64,000 nt of DNA, from contig ONCQ01000002.1 in assembly GCA_900316355.1 (NCBI GenBank), forward strand, positions 62,001-126,000. The letters are read 5' to 3'. This DNA comes from an uncultured Prevotellaceae bacterium (GTDB taxonomy: Bacteria > Bacteroidota > Bacteroidia > Bacteroidales > Bacteroidaceae). Shown here in pieces: positions 26,402-36,071 of this stretch. The stretch's first letter is position 1. Each line of letters starts with the position of its first letter. The notes under the pieces are model-generated. The model saw only the letters and a program-made list of their open reading frames with translations. It was not told the origin of the DNA and made no database searches. A program made the position numbers and the translations under genes.

Positions 26402-27585
26402 GAAAGCCTAAGTTCCCCATCATACACGTCTGGCTCGACGAGCTCAGCGAGATCGTGAAAGACGAGGGCATCCTCATCTTCATGATTCTCCTGCCCCTCG
26501 CCTACCCCCTCCTCTATGCCCTCATCTACAACACCGAGACACAGCGCGAGCTGCCCATCTGCGTGGTCGATGACAGCATGACAGGACGCAGCCGCGACTT
26601 CATCCGCCGCGTCGATGCCACCCCCGAGGTGGAGGTGGCCACCCACTGCACCGACATGGAGCAGGCCCGGGAGCTCATGCGCCAGCGCCGCGTCTTCGGC
26701 ATCCTGCACATCCCCCGCGAGTTCAACGAACGCCTCTGGCGTGGCCAGCAAGCCGTCGTAGGTCTCTACAGCGACCTCACCTCCATGCTCTACTACAAGG
26801 TCGAGTATCTGGCCGTCATCAACGTGGCGCAGGAGCTCAACCGCAACATCAAAGTCCTGGAGCGCCAGGGCGATGCCACCACCGCCCGCGAGGAAAGCCT
26901 GGCGCGCTGGCCCATCCGCTTCGAGGAAGTCAAGCTCTACAACTCCGCCGGCGGTTTCGCCGCCTTCCTCATCCCTGCCGTCCTCATGCTCATCGTGCAG
27001 CAGGCCCTCTGCCTCTGCGTCGGCATGTCCATGGGTCGCTCGCGCGAGCGCTTCCGCGGCCTCGTCATCCCGCCCACAAGACACTATAAGAACGCGCTGG
27101 CCGTCGTCCTCGGCAAGGCCCTCGTCCACTTCCTCATGTTCATGATCATGGGCATCTACATGACCGTGTGCGTGACCCACTGGTTCGGACTGCCCAACCT
27201 CGGGCACTTCTGGGAGATTGTCGGCATGCTCGTGCCTTACGTGGCCGCCAGCACCTTCATGGCCATGTTCTGGTCCAGCTTCATATACCGCCGCGAGGAC
27301 TGCATCCTGCTCTTCGTGTTCATGTCCATCCCCCTGCTCTTCCTCACGGGTGTCAGCTGGCCCGGAGCCTCTGTGCCGCCCTTCTGGAAAGCCGTCGGCA
27401 GCATCTTCCCCTCCACCTACGGTGCCAACGCCTACGTGCGCATCCAAGGCATGGGAGCCTCCATGGGCGACTGCCACTTCGAGCTCCAGCGGATGTGGAT
27501 CCTCACCGGCATCTACTTCCTCCTCACCTGGCTCATCTACTACTTCGAGATCCGCAAGGCCGTCGGCCGCAGCGTCCTCGATTAA
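26398..27585 (+). CDS. ABC-2 type transporter permease, second subunit
   Basis: A 395-residue paralogue of the preceding permease with the same layout: N-terminal helix, soluble domain, then a helical cluster ending with the conserved LTGVSWPGASVPPFWKAVGSIFPSTYG stretch typical of this subfamily. Translation is coupled by a 4-bp overlap. A strong terminator follows. Confidence 0.85.
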   Translation: MRKPKFPIIHVWLDELSEIVKDEGILIFMILLPLAYPLLYALIYNTETQRELPICVVDDSMTGRSRDFIRRVDATPEVEVATHCTDMEQARELMRQRRVFGILHIPREFNERLWRGQQAVVGLYSDLTSMLYYKVEYLAVINVAQELNRNIKVLERQGDATTAREESLARWPIRFEEVKLYNSAGGFAAFLIPAVLMLIVQQALCLCVGMSMGRSRERFRGLVIPPTRHYKNALAVVLGKALVHFLMFMIMGIYMTVCVTHWFGLPNLGHFWEIVGMLVPYVAASTFMAMFWSSFIYRREDCILLFVFMSIPLLFLTGVSWPGASVPPFWKAVGSIFPSTYGANAYVRIQGMGASMGDCHFELQRMWILTGIYFLLTWLIYYFEIRKAVGRSVLD

Positions 27586-27596
27586 CCGATAAATGA

Positions 27597-27634
27597 AGAG
27601 CCCCCTTCGCAGCGTCGCGGAGGGGGCTCTTTCG
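27597..27634. terminator. Bidirectional terminator between the export operon and the SGNH esterase
   Basis: The stem AGAGCCCCC (27597-27605)/GGGGGCTCT (27622-27630) is followed by TTTC on the plus strand. On the minus strand it lies just after the esterase stop codon, so it can serve both convergent units. Confidence 0.8.
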
Positions 27635-27644
27635 TGTTCTATGA

Positions 27645-29327
27645 TTACTTCAGGTATTTAGCCAAGTCGCTGCCGGTGCGGCGGAGGGCGATGGCGATGC
27701 CGAGGGCGTTGAGGCGGGCACCACGGAGGGAGGTGTGGGTGTGGTCGCCGCAGTAGTATGCCTTGGCGGCCTCGGGACCGATGGCATCGAGGGCGTCGGC
27801 GGTGATGTTATGCAGGTCCAAGAAGGTGGTGCCTGTCTGCTCGGCGACGGCGCGATACCACAGGCCGTAGCTGTCGTTGCGGCGCTCGATATGCTGGCCG
27901 TCGGGCCATTCGTTGCGCGGCGTGAGGCTGACGATGATGGGCGTGGCACCCTTCTCGCGGCAGTCGTCGATCATCTTGCGGAGGTACCAGCCGAAGCTAT
28001 AGACCACCTCGTTGTAGGCCTCGTCCTTGAGGACTACGCGGCTGACGCAGCTGGTGTCGGCGACACCCGGAATGTCGCCACGATGTTTACCGCGATGGAG
28101 CTCGCCGATGTCGTTGTGCCCGAACTGAATGAGCACGAAGTCACCCGGCTGCAGGTCGTTATAGACTTTCTCCCAGCGTCCCTCGCGCAGGTATGTGCGC
28201 AGCGAGCGTCCCGCCTGTGCGCAGTTGATATAGGTAATCTTGTTCTCGTCGAAGATGCGCCAAGCCTGCGAACCCCATCCCCACATGCCTGTGCTGTCGC
28301 GGTCTGTGTTCTTGACTGTGCTGTCGCCGGTGATAAAGACCACGGGCTTCCCCTGCTCGCGCTTCACGCCGGTGGTGGGTAGCGCCACGTTCTGCATCAT
28401 GGCCTGCAAGGGCTGCAGCTCAGGATGGCTGCAGACCATGAGGCCCTCGGCAGCACAGCGTGCGTTGTGCTCGGCTCCGAACTTGGACGTGTGTATGTTG
28501 TCAAGGTAGAAGTGGTAGTTGAGCTTCCACGATGACATGGCATCGTACTTGGCAGCAGAGAGCTCGTTGAGGTCAATGAAGGGCACATTGAGTTCCTCGG
28601 CCACCTGGCGTGCCCACAGGCCAAAGGAATCGTTCACTCTTACGGCCTCCCAGCCAGAGGTCTCCTCTCCCTGACGGGAGGGGTCGGAGGTTGCTCTCTT
28701 GCGGGGAGTGAGACTCATGAGAATGGGATGTGCACCCAGCGCACGTGTCTCGCGCACGAAGCGACGCATGTACTCGCCGTAACTATAGACCGTCTCCTGC
28801 TGCCCCTGATGCGGTCCCTCCTTGAGGGTGACCACGAGGGAGTCAGTAGCAGAGATGCCCTTGATGGTAGCACGGCAGCGGCCGCTGTCGAAGGGGCCAT
28901 TATCATTGTGCCCCAGCTCGATGATGACCCAGTCGCCGGGACGGATGCCACGCTTCACATCAGGCCACAGCTGGGTGTAGAAGGTGCGCGAGCTGGTGCC
29001 GCCGAGAGCTTGGTTCTCGACCGTTATACGGTTCTCATCGAAGTAGTGATGGGCGAAGAAGCCCCATCCCCACTGGCCGTTGTCGCCGTTGCCCTTGGTG
29101 CCTGTGCGCATGGTGGAGTTACCCACGAGGAAGAGCACGGGGTGGTCGTCCACACGGCTGCTGCCAGCCTCGGGGCGCGCCGTCTTGACTTTCTCCAGGG
29201 AGTCCAGCGTGAGGTCCACGACACGATTGACATCGTCCATGGGCTTATATTCCTTATCTTGTGCCTGTACGGCTGTGCAGCAGGCTACGGTGCCTGCGAG
29301 CATCCATATTTTTGCTGTACGTATCAT
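27645..29327 (-). CDS. Secreted two-domain SGNH/GDSL esterase, rhamnogalacturonan acetylesterase-like
   Basis: A 560-residue secreted protein (signal MIRTAKIWMLAGTVACCTAVQA, start ATG 29327) made of two tandem SGNH hydrolase domains. Domain 1 has GNSTMRTG in block I, GGTSSRTF, GHNDNG and DNIHTSKFG. Domain 2 has GDSTVKN, AGRSLRTY, GHNDIG and CGDHTHTS. The domains resemble rhamnogalacturonan acetylesterases, which deacetylate pectin. Domain 1 has Asn instead of Asp next to the nucleophile Ser. An in-frame palindromic element (28660-28692) encodes DPSRQGEE in domain 1. A link to the rhamnose operon 24 kb away is only suggestive. Confidence 0.82.
   Translation of the reverse strand: MIRTAKIWMLAGTVACCTAVQAQDKEYKPMDDVNRVVDLTLDSLEKVKTARPEAGSSRVDDHPVLFLVGNSTMRTGTKGNGDNGQWGWGFFAHHYFDENRITVENQALGGTSSRTFYTQLWPDVKRGIRPGDWVIIELGHNDNGPFDSGRCRATIKGISATDSLVVTLKEGPHQGQQETVYSYGEYMRRFVRETRALGAHPILMSLTPRKRATSDPSRQGEETSGWEAVRVNDSFGLWARQVAEELNVPFIDLNELSAAKYDAMSSWKLNYHFYLDNIHTSKFGAEHNARCAAEGLMVCSHPELQPLQAMMQNVALPTTGVKREQGKPVVFITGDSTVKNTDRDSTGMWGWGSQAWRIFDENKITYINCAQAGRSLRTYLREGRWEKVYNDLQPGDFVLIQFGHNDIGELHRGKHRGDIPGVADTSCVSRVVLKDEAYNEVVYSFGWYLRKMIDDCREKGATPIIVSLTPRNEWPDGQHIERRNDSYGLWYRAVAEQTGTTFLDLHNITADALDAIGPEAAKAYYCGDHTHTSLRGARLNALGIAIALRRTGSDLAKYLK
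28660..28692 (-). repeat. GC-rich palindromic element, in frame in the SGNH esterase
   Basis: A shortened type A copy: a CTCTCCCTGACGGGAGGGG hairpin followed by TCGGAGGT. It encodes DPSRQGEE, the same peptide type seen in MutL (DPSRQGGE). Confidence 0.7.
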
Positions 29328-29346
29328 GCTCTTTACCTTCAACAAA

Positions 29347-30577
<1,231 letters not shown>

Positions 30578-32458
30578 TTATTTGAATAGTTTCTCAATCG
30601 TGTCTTGCGGGAGGATGGAGACGATGAGGTGACCATCGGGAGTATAGTTGGGTGATGAGGTGGCGAAGAGCTGCTCCACGAGGTCGTGCATCTCAGCCTG
30701 CGAGAGCACCTGCCCCACAGGGATGGCGGCAGCACGTGCCAGCGTGAGCGACATCTTCCCGAAGAGCTGCTCGGCGGTGAGTGTGCCACGGTCGGCAACG
30801 GCGGCCAAAAGCTCGACCAGCAGGCGCTGGATATCGACGCCTTCCAAGCCCGAGGGGTACCCTACGATGGAGATGGCACCGCCGCCGAGGTCGTTGACAT
30901 CGAAGCCGAAGCGCTGCAGCTGGGGCTCTATGTCAGCGAAGGTGGCAGCATCTGCGGGAGAGAGTTCCATGACCTCGGGGAAGAGATAGCGCTGCGAGGG
31001 CAGCGGCGCACTCTCCAATTGGTTGATATATCGGTCGTAGAGGACGCGGATGTGCGCACGATGTTGGTCGATGAACATCAGCCCGTTCTCCACAGCGGTA
31101 ACCATGTAGGTGCCGCGATATTGCAAGTAGGTGAGAACTCCATCCCCGGCAGCAGACCCACCCCCAACCCCTCCCGTGAGGGAGGGGAGTTGGTCCTCGA
31201 GAGGGGAAGAGCCGGTATATAATGATTCCCAGTTTTGTGGGACTTTATTTCTGTGAGCTGAAAAAGAATCTGTGCGCCAGCTCTCCCCTCTGCGCCGTAG
31301 GCTCTCCCCTCCCTGACGGGAGGGGTCGGGGGTGGGTCTGAAGGGATTGAACGTAGGATCAAGGTTGACCGTTGGCGGCTGCACAGGTTTCGTGCGGTCT
31401 GTATCCAACGGATTGAAGACAGGGATCTCTGCCGGGCGCCCTTCGGTGTCGAAGTCGATGGTGGGGACTGCATTAAAGCGCCCCAGCGCTTCGCGAACGG
31501 CAGCCAGCAGGATTTGCCAGATGGCCAGTTCGTTCTCAAACTTAATTTCCGTCTTCGTGGGGTGTATGTTCACATCGATCTCAGCAGGGGGCACATCGAA
31601 ATAGATGAAATAGGGCACTTGTTCGTCGGAGGGTATCAGCCTGGCAAACGCCTCCTGCACAGCACGATGGAAATAGGGATGCCGCATATAGCGGTTGTTG
31701 ACAAAGAAGAACTGCTGCGCACCACGCTTACGAGAGGACTCAGGCTTGCCCACGAAGCCGCAGATGCTGACCATCGGTGTGGTGACCTCTACCGGCAACA
31801 GGTTGTCCGAGAGGCGGGCACCGAAGACGCCGGAGATGCGCTGCTTGAGGCTGGAGGGCGTGAGGTTGAGCAGCGAGACATCGCCGTGCTTGAAGGTGAA
31901 GGCGATATCGGGATGCACCAGCACGATGCGCTCCAGCTCATTGCTGATGTTGGAGAGTTCCGTCTGGTTGCTCTTCAGGAACTTACGACGTGCAGGAACA
32001 TTAAAGAAGAGGTTCTTGATGAGGAAGTTGGACCCCACGGCGCAAGCCGTAGGCTCTTGGCTGACAATGCGTGACCCTTCCATCACGAGATGCGTGCCAA
32101 GATCCTGATCTGCCATGCGGGTGGTGAGCTCCACCTGTGCCACAGAGGCGATGGAGGGCAGCGCCTCGCCGCGGAAACCCATCGTGGTGAGCGTGAAGAG
32201 GTCGGCAGCCTTCAGTATCTTGCTGGTGGCGTGGCGCTCGAAAGCCAGACGTGCATCCGTCTCGCTCATCCCCGTACCGTCGTCGATGACCTGCAGGCTC
32301 GTGCGACCGGCATCGACAGCGATGATGTCGATGCGTCGTGCACCAGCATCCACAGCGTTCTCTACCAGCTCCTTGACGACAGAAGCGGGACGCTGAATGA
32401 CCTCGCCAGCAGCTATCTGGTTGGCGACGCTATCGGGAAGGAGATGAATGGTGTCCAA
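30578..32458 (-). CDS. mutL: DNA mismatch repair protein MutL
   Basis: A 626-residue GHKL ATPase. The N-terminal motifs ENAVDAGARR, DDGTGM and GFRGEALPSIASV are complete, and the C-terminal dimerisation domain is recognisable. The start is TTG 32458, the only start after an in-frame stop. The linker between the domains (about residues 370-440) contains an inverted pair of palindromic elements (31153-31340) encoding DPSRQGGES and LPSLTGGVGGGS, a place where the protein tolerates insertions. Confidence 0.94.
   Translation of the reverse strand: MDTIHLLPDSVANQIAAGEVIQRPASVVKELVENAVDAGARRIDIIAVDAGRTSLQVIDDGTGMSETDARLAFERHATSKILKAADLFTLTTMGFRGEALPSIASVAQVELTTRMADQDLGTHLVMEGSRIVSQEPTACAVGSNFLIKNLFFNVPARRKFLKSNQTELSNISNELERIVLVHPDIAFTFKHGDVSLLNLTPSSLKQRISGVFGARLSDNLLPVEVTTPMVSICGFVGKPESSRKRGAQQFFFVNNRYMRHPYFHRAVQEAFARLIPSDEQVPYFIYFDVPPAEIDVNIHPTKTEIKFENELAIWQILLAAVREALGRFNAVPTIDFDTEGRPAEIPVFNPLDTDRTKPVQPPTVNLDPTFNPFRPTPDPSRQGGESLRRRGESWRTDSFSAHRNKVPQNWESLYTGSSPLEDQLPSLTGGVGGGSAAGDGVLTYLQYRGTYMVTAVENGLMFIDQHRAHIRVLYDRYINQLESAPLPSQRYLFPEVMELSPADAATFADIEPQLQRFGFDVNDLGGGAISIVGYPSGLEGVDIQRLLVELLAAVADRGTLTAEQLFGKMSLTLARAAAIPVGQVLSQAEMHDLVEQLFATSSPNYTPDGHLIVSILPQDTIEKLFK
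31153..31340 (-). repeat. REPIN-like inverted pair inside the MutL linker
   Basis: Element 31153-31194 (AGACCCACCCCC, hairpin CCCCTCCC/GGGAGGGG) faces elements at 31280-31340 (a short degenerate CTCTCCCC copy plus a full one ending GGGGGTGGGTCTG). The outer ends are inverted; 85 bp lie between; all of it is open in the mutL frame. Confidence 0.85.
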
Positions 32459-32492
32459 GTTTGAGTTTAATGTTTAAGGTTTAATGGAAAAA

Positions 32493-32789
32493 TTAGAAGC
32501 GGAAGGAGCCGGTGAGGAGGTAGTGCCAAAGGATGAGGAGCACGACAATGATGGCAATGGCTACGCCAGGGTGCAGGCGACGACGGTCAGGGTCAGCCTT
32601 CTTGAGGTTCTTGGCAAACTTACCGCGGTAGGACTCAATGTCTGGCTTGTAGGCGGGTGTCTCGCCGCGCTCTATCTGTTCCTCGCGTTTCGCTTCTTCC
32701 ACGAGGCGGTCGAGTTTGTCCTGACGTTCGGAAGTGTATATATGTACGCCACGAAAGCGACGTGGTTCACGGCTTGAAAAGAGAGACAT
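32493..32789 (-). CDS. Small membrane protein of unknown function
   Basis: A 98-residue protein with a charged N-terminal two thirds (basic and acidic, possibly helical) and one C-terminal transmembrane helix (VAIAIIVVLLILWHYLL). Such genes are common between an OstA-like gene and mutL in Bacteroidales, so it is likely real, but I recognise no function. An AT-rich repeat lies between it and mutL. Confidence 0.75.
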   Translation of the reverse strand: MSLFSSREPRRFRGVHIYTSERQDKLDRLVEEAKREEQIERGETPAYKPDIESYRGKFAKNLKKADPDRRRLHPGVAIAIIVVLLILWHYLLTGSFRF

Positions 32790-32836
32790 ATTTTTGAGAG
32801 ATTAGATATCGAAGATTGATGGTTGATGATGAATGA

Positions 32837-34600
32837 TTAGGGATTGGGCTCTTGAACTTCTTGAGCTTTTGGAACTTCTTGAACCTCTGGAACTTCTTGA
32901 ACCTCTGGAACCTTTGGAACCTCTTGAGTCCTGGCCATTTCCTTTTTAGGAGCAGCTGCAGCAACCGGCCGCCGTTTCTTAGGTCCGCTGTGGCGAATAG
33001 AAGGTTTGAGTTCTGTGCCAGGCTTCTTAGGACGCCACTCAAAGATGTCATCCTTGCTGACGGGGCGCACATAGTCGAACCATTGGAAATTAGGCAGGAA
33101 ACGTACGTCGGGTGTGACGAGTGCCAAGGGATGCAGACGCCCTTCGGCCTGTCCGTCGAACATGATTTTGTCCACCTTACGCTCTACCATGTAAAGGTTG
33201 AGGATGGAGCCCTCGGCATGCAGGAGCCCTATCATCAGGCTGTCGGAATCGAAGGGGTAGTAGTTGGTGAGCACATTGCCGGCGGTGACGGTCAGGTACA
33301 TCGCCCCATCGCGGAAATAGGAACGCATGATGTTGCCCGCCACCTGATTGTAGCACATGGAGTCAATCCGTTCCACTGAGAGCGCCTGACGGATGACATG
33401 GGTGGAATCGACCGTGGAATCATTCATCCACGCCTTGATTTCCTCGCCCAGCAGCTGCTGCCCGTCCTGCCATACGATGGGGTCGCGATACATGGTCAGC
33501 GTGGAGTCGAGGGAGAGATAGACCATGGAGTCACACACGGCCTGCAGGTCGCGACGGTAGGCGCGCACATGGTGATAGCCACGCATCTCGCGCCAGACGC
33601 TGTCGGTGTTGATATCATAGGTGAACAGCTTAAAGGTGTCAGCGTGGACAAACAGGCTGTCGCGCTGTGAGAAGTCGATGAGCACGGCACTGTCCGTAGC
33701 CTCGGCATAGCCGATGGAGTCAGCGTAGAGGACATAGTGTCCTGTGAACATGTTCTTGTTGACCTGGTCGATGCTGACGACATTGCCAAAGCCCTTGGAG
33801 ATGGCACCCTCGCCGATGTAGTCGAGGCTGTCAGCCGTCACCGTGCGCCCTTTGTTGCTGACGATGGAGCGCTCCAGCAGATGGGCGTGGTCTGTACGCG
33901 TGTCGTAGGTGCCACATTCGCTGTAGATGTGATTGTCGCCGTTGTCGATGTTGGAGGGTCCCACGATGCGCGCCGTTGCTGTGCCGGTGTTGTAGTGGAG
34001 GGTGTCGCTGATGAGGGTGAAGCGGGGATTCTGCAGATCCACATTGTAGTTGAAGATGGCCTCGCGCGTGGCAGGGCTGTACTGTCCCCATTCGCTCGTG
34101 AGCGTGTTCTCCTTGTCCACGAGTTTGCCGCCCTGGAAGAAGTAACCGAGGTTATAGAGTCGGTCGTAGTCGAGACTGTCACAGAACAGGCGGCTGTCGT
34201 AGTGCTTGAGCACCACATTGTAGCGCGCCATCGCCAGCTGGTCGAAGCCGTCGTAGTAGAGGACGTCGGAGTTGAGGATGAGCGTGTCGGCCTGGTTCAT
34301 CACGACATGGCCGAAGGCATCGAAGGAGTTGCTTCCCTCATAGTAGAGGGCGCTGTCGCAGGTGAGGATGACGTCATCGTGGCGGAAGCGGACGTTGCCC
34401 ACAAGAATCTGTGCCTCGCGATGCACACGCTGGTTGTAGTAGAGTTCATCCGCATGAATCAGGTTGATGCGCGAGCCTTTAGGACGCGCAGCAGACCCAC
34501 CCCCCTGCCCCTCCCTTGTAGGGAGGGGAGTAGATACACTTGCTATCGAGCAGAGTGCTGTCAGCAAGGCTATGAGTATGAAGGGGAAGCGTGGTTTCAA
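32837..34600 (-). CDS. OstA-like (LptA/LptD N-terminal type) periplasmic protein
   Basis: A 587-residue secreted protein with several OstA repeats (ADELYYNQRVHREAQ, LTCDSALYYEGSNSFDAFG, YIGEGAIS), the beta-jellyroll used by LptA and LptD for lipopolysaccharide transport. It probably takes part in LPS export in the periplasm. The start is TTG 34600, the only candidate after an in-frame stop. The signal peptide is followed directly by a palindromic element encoding STPLPTREGQGGGS. The C terminus carries Glu-Val-Pro/Gln repeats (about the last 30 residues) from an imperfect 15-18-bp tandem repeat at 32847-32935. Confidence 0.85.
   Translation of the reverse strand: MKPRFPFILIALLTALCSIASVSTPLPTREGQGGGSAARPKGSRINLIHADELYYNQRVHREAQILVGNVRFRHDDVILTCDSALYYEGSNSFDAFGHVVMNQADTLILNSDVLYYDGFDQLAMARYNVVLKHYDSRLFCDSLDYDRLYNLGYFFQGGKLVDKENTLTSEWGQYSPATREAIFNYNVDLQNPRFTLISDTLHYNTGTATARIVGPSNIDNGDNHIYSECGTYDTRTDHAHLLERSIVSNKGRTVTADSLDYIGEGAISKGFGNVVSIDQVNKNMFTGHYVLYADSIGYAEATDSAVLIDFSQRDSLFVHADTFKLFTYDINTDSVWREMRGYHHVRAYRRDLQAVCDSMVYLSLDSTLTMYRDPIVWQDGQQLLGEEIKAWMNDSTVDSTHVIRQALSVERIDSMCYNQVAGNIMRSYFRDGAMYLTVTAGNVLTNYYPFDSDSLMIGLLHAEGSILNLYMVERKVDKIMFDGQAEGRLHPLALVTPDVRFLPNFQWFDYVRPVSKDDIFEWRPKKPGTELKPSIRHSGPKKRRPVAAAAPKKEMARTQEVPKVPEVQEVPEVQEVPKAQEVQEPNP
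32847..32935 (-). repeat. Tandem repeat encoding the EVP/EVQ tail of the OstA-like protein
   Basis: Imperfect GAACCTCTGGAACTTCTT-type units in tandem, all in frame, encoding PEVQEVPEVQEVPKAQEV. It looks prone to length change. Confidence 0.75.
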
Positions 34601-34678
34601 CGAGGTCTAATCTTGTTCGGTAATTACTCCCCTCCCTGCAAGGGAGGGGCAGGGGGGTGGGTCTGCCGGGGGAGAGTC
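34491..34678 (-). repeat. REPIN-like inverted pair spanning the SurA-like/OstA junction
   Basis: Element 34491-34537 lies in frame in the OstA N terminus; element 34619-34678 lies before it and is extended by a second GGGGGAGAGTC end close to the stop codon of the neighbouring PPIase (34684-34686). The OstA start codon (34600) lies between the two hairpins. Confidence 0.85.
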
Positions 34679-34683
34679 TTTCC

Positions 34684-36066
34684 CTACTCCTTCACCCACC
34701 CCGGATACTGGAACTCACAGTTCACCCACTCGGGATTGATGCGGATGTAGGTGGTACGCTGCTTCTCGCGAATCCAATTATTGAGGAACTCCTCGGAACG
34801 GCTTTGACGCACAATATGGCTGAGGACCTGGAAGTCCTCGGTGATGGTGGCGGTATGAGCCGGTATGCGGTTTTTGAGTTTGACGATGCAGCATTGTTCC
34901 TTGCCTTTCTTGTCAATCATCGTGAAGGGTTTGGAGATGTCACCCACCTCCATGGTCTCCACGACACGGGCAATCTCCGCAGGCAGCTCGCCCATCTTGA
35001 AGCGCGAGGTGCGCACGCGCTCGCCGGTGTTGGCATCCTGTGTGACATTGAACATCAAGCCTTTATTCGCACGGGAATCGACATCGTCGGAGAGGCGCGA
35101 AGCGGCCACCTCAAAGGTGAACACGCCCTCGCGGATGTCCTTGGCGATGGAATCCAGACGCGAGAGAGCGGCATCGATATCGGCCTGATCCACATGCGGT
35201 TTCTTGAGGATATGGCGCAGCTTCAGCTTGTCGCCGCGCTTGTCCACGAGCTGGATGATATGATAGCCGAACTGCGACTCCACAATCTTCGACACCTTCT
35301 TGGGGTCGTTGAGGCTCCAGGCGACATTGGCGAAGGCGGGGTCCAGCTCCATCTTGCCCATATAGTCCATCTCGCCGCCCTGACGCGCAGAGCCGGGGTC
35401 CTCGCTGTAGAGGATGGCCAGCGTGGAGAAGCTGGATGAGCCGCTCTGGATGCGCTCGGCATATTCGCGGAGGGCAGACTTCACGCGCTCTATCTCCTCG
35501 GGCTGGATGCGGGGATGCTCGGCCAGCAGCTCCACCTCCACCTGCGTGGGTATCAGCGGCAGGGAATCTTCGGGGATATCCTTGAAATAATGGCGCACCT
35601 CGGCGGGTGTCACCTTGATATCCTTAGTAAGATGTTCGCGCACGAGCTCCATCACCTGGTTGTCTTTCACCAGGTCATGGGTCTCCTCGCGTATCTGCGC
35701 CATGCTCATATTGCGGTATTCCTCGAGTTTCTCCTTCGAGCCCGCAGCCTGCACCCATTGGTTGATCTGCGCCTCCACATAGCGGTTGATCTGCTCTTCG
35801 GCAGCTTCAATACTGTCGATTTGCGCCTGATGCAGGAACAGCTTCTGGATGGCCAGGTTCTCAGGGATGACGCAGTAGGGGTTGCCCGTGACGCGCGTCA
35901 TCTGCGTGCGCACCTTCTCCACGTCGCTACGCAGGATGGCCTCATCGCCAACCACCCAGATGACCTCGTCCACCACATTGCCGGCAAACTGTGCAAAAGA
36001 CGACAATTGTGCTCCCATCACGAGGAGCACAAGTGCCACAAAACGTTTGATATGTGCGAATATCAT
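34684..36066 (-). CDS. Periplasmic peptidyl-prolyl isomerase/chaperone, SurA-like
   Basis: A 460-residue exported protein from ATG 36066 with a signal peptide, an N-terminal SurA-type helical domain (residues about 25-170), and two parvulin-like regions (around RQGGEMDYMGKMELDPAFAN and SRANKGLMFNV). SurA assists outer membrane protein folding. It is 5 bp after the preceding PpiC-type gene, in a cluster devoted to envelope biogenesis. Confidence 0.88.
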   Translation of the reverse strand: MIFAHIKRFVALVLLVMGAQLSSFAQFAGNVVDEVIWVVGDEAILRSDVEKVRTQMTRVTGNPYCVIPENLAIQKLFLHQAQIDSIEAAEEQINRYVEAQINQWVQAAGSKEKLEEYRNMSMAQIREETHDLVKDNQVMELVREHLTKDIKVTPAEVRHYFKDIPEDSLPLIPTQVEVELLAEHPRIQPEEIERVKSALREYAERIQSGSSSFSTLAILYSEDPGSARQGGEMDYMGKMELDPAFANVAWSLNDPKKVSKIVESQFGYHIIQLVDKRGDKLKLRHILKKPHVDQADIDAALSRLDSIAKDIREGVFTFEVAASRLSDDVDSRANKGLMFNVTQDANTGERVRTSRFKMGELPAEIARVVETMEVGDISKPFTMIDKKGKEQCCIVKLKNRIPAHTATITEDFQVLSHIVRQSRSEEFLNNWIREKQRTTYIRINPEWVNCEFQYPGWVKE

Positions 36067-36071
36067 TATTC

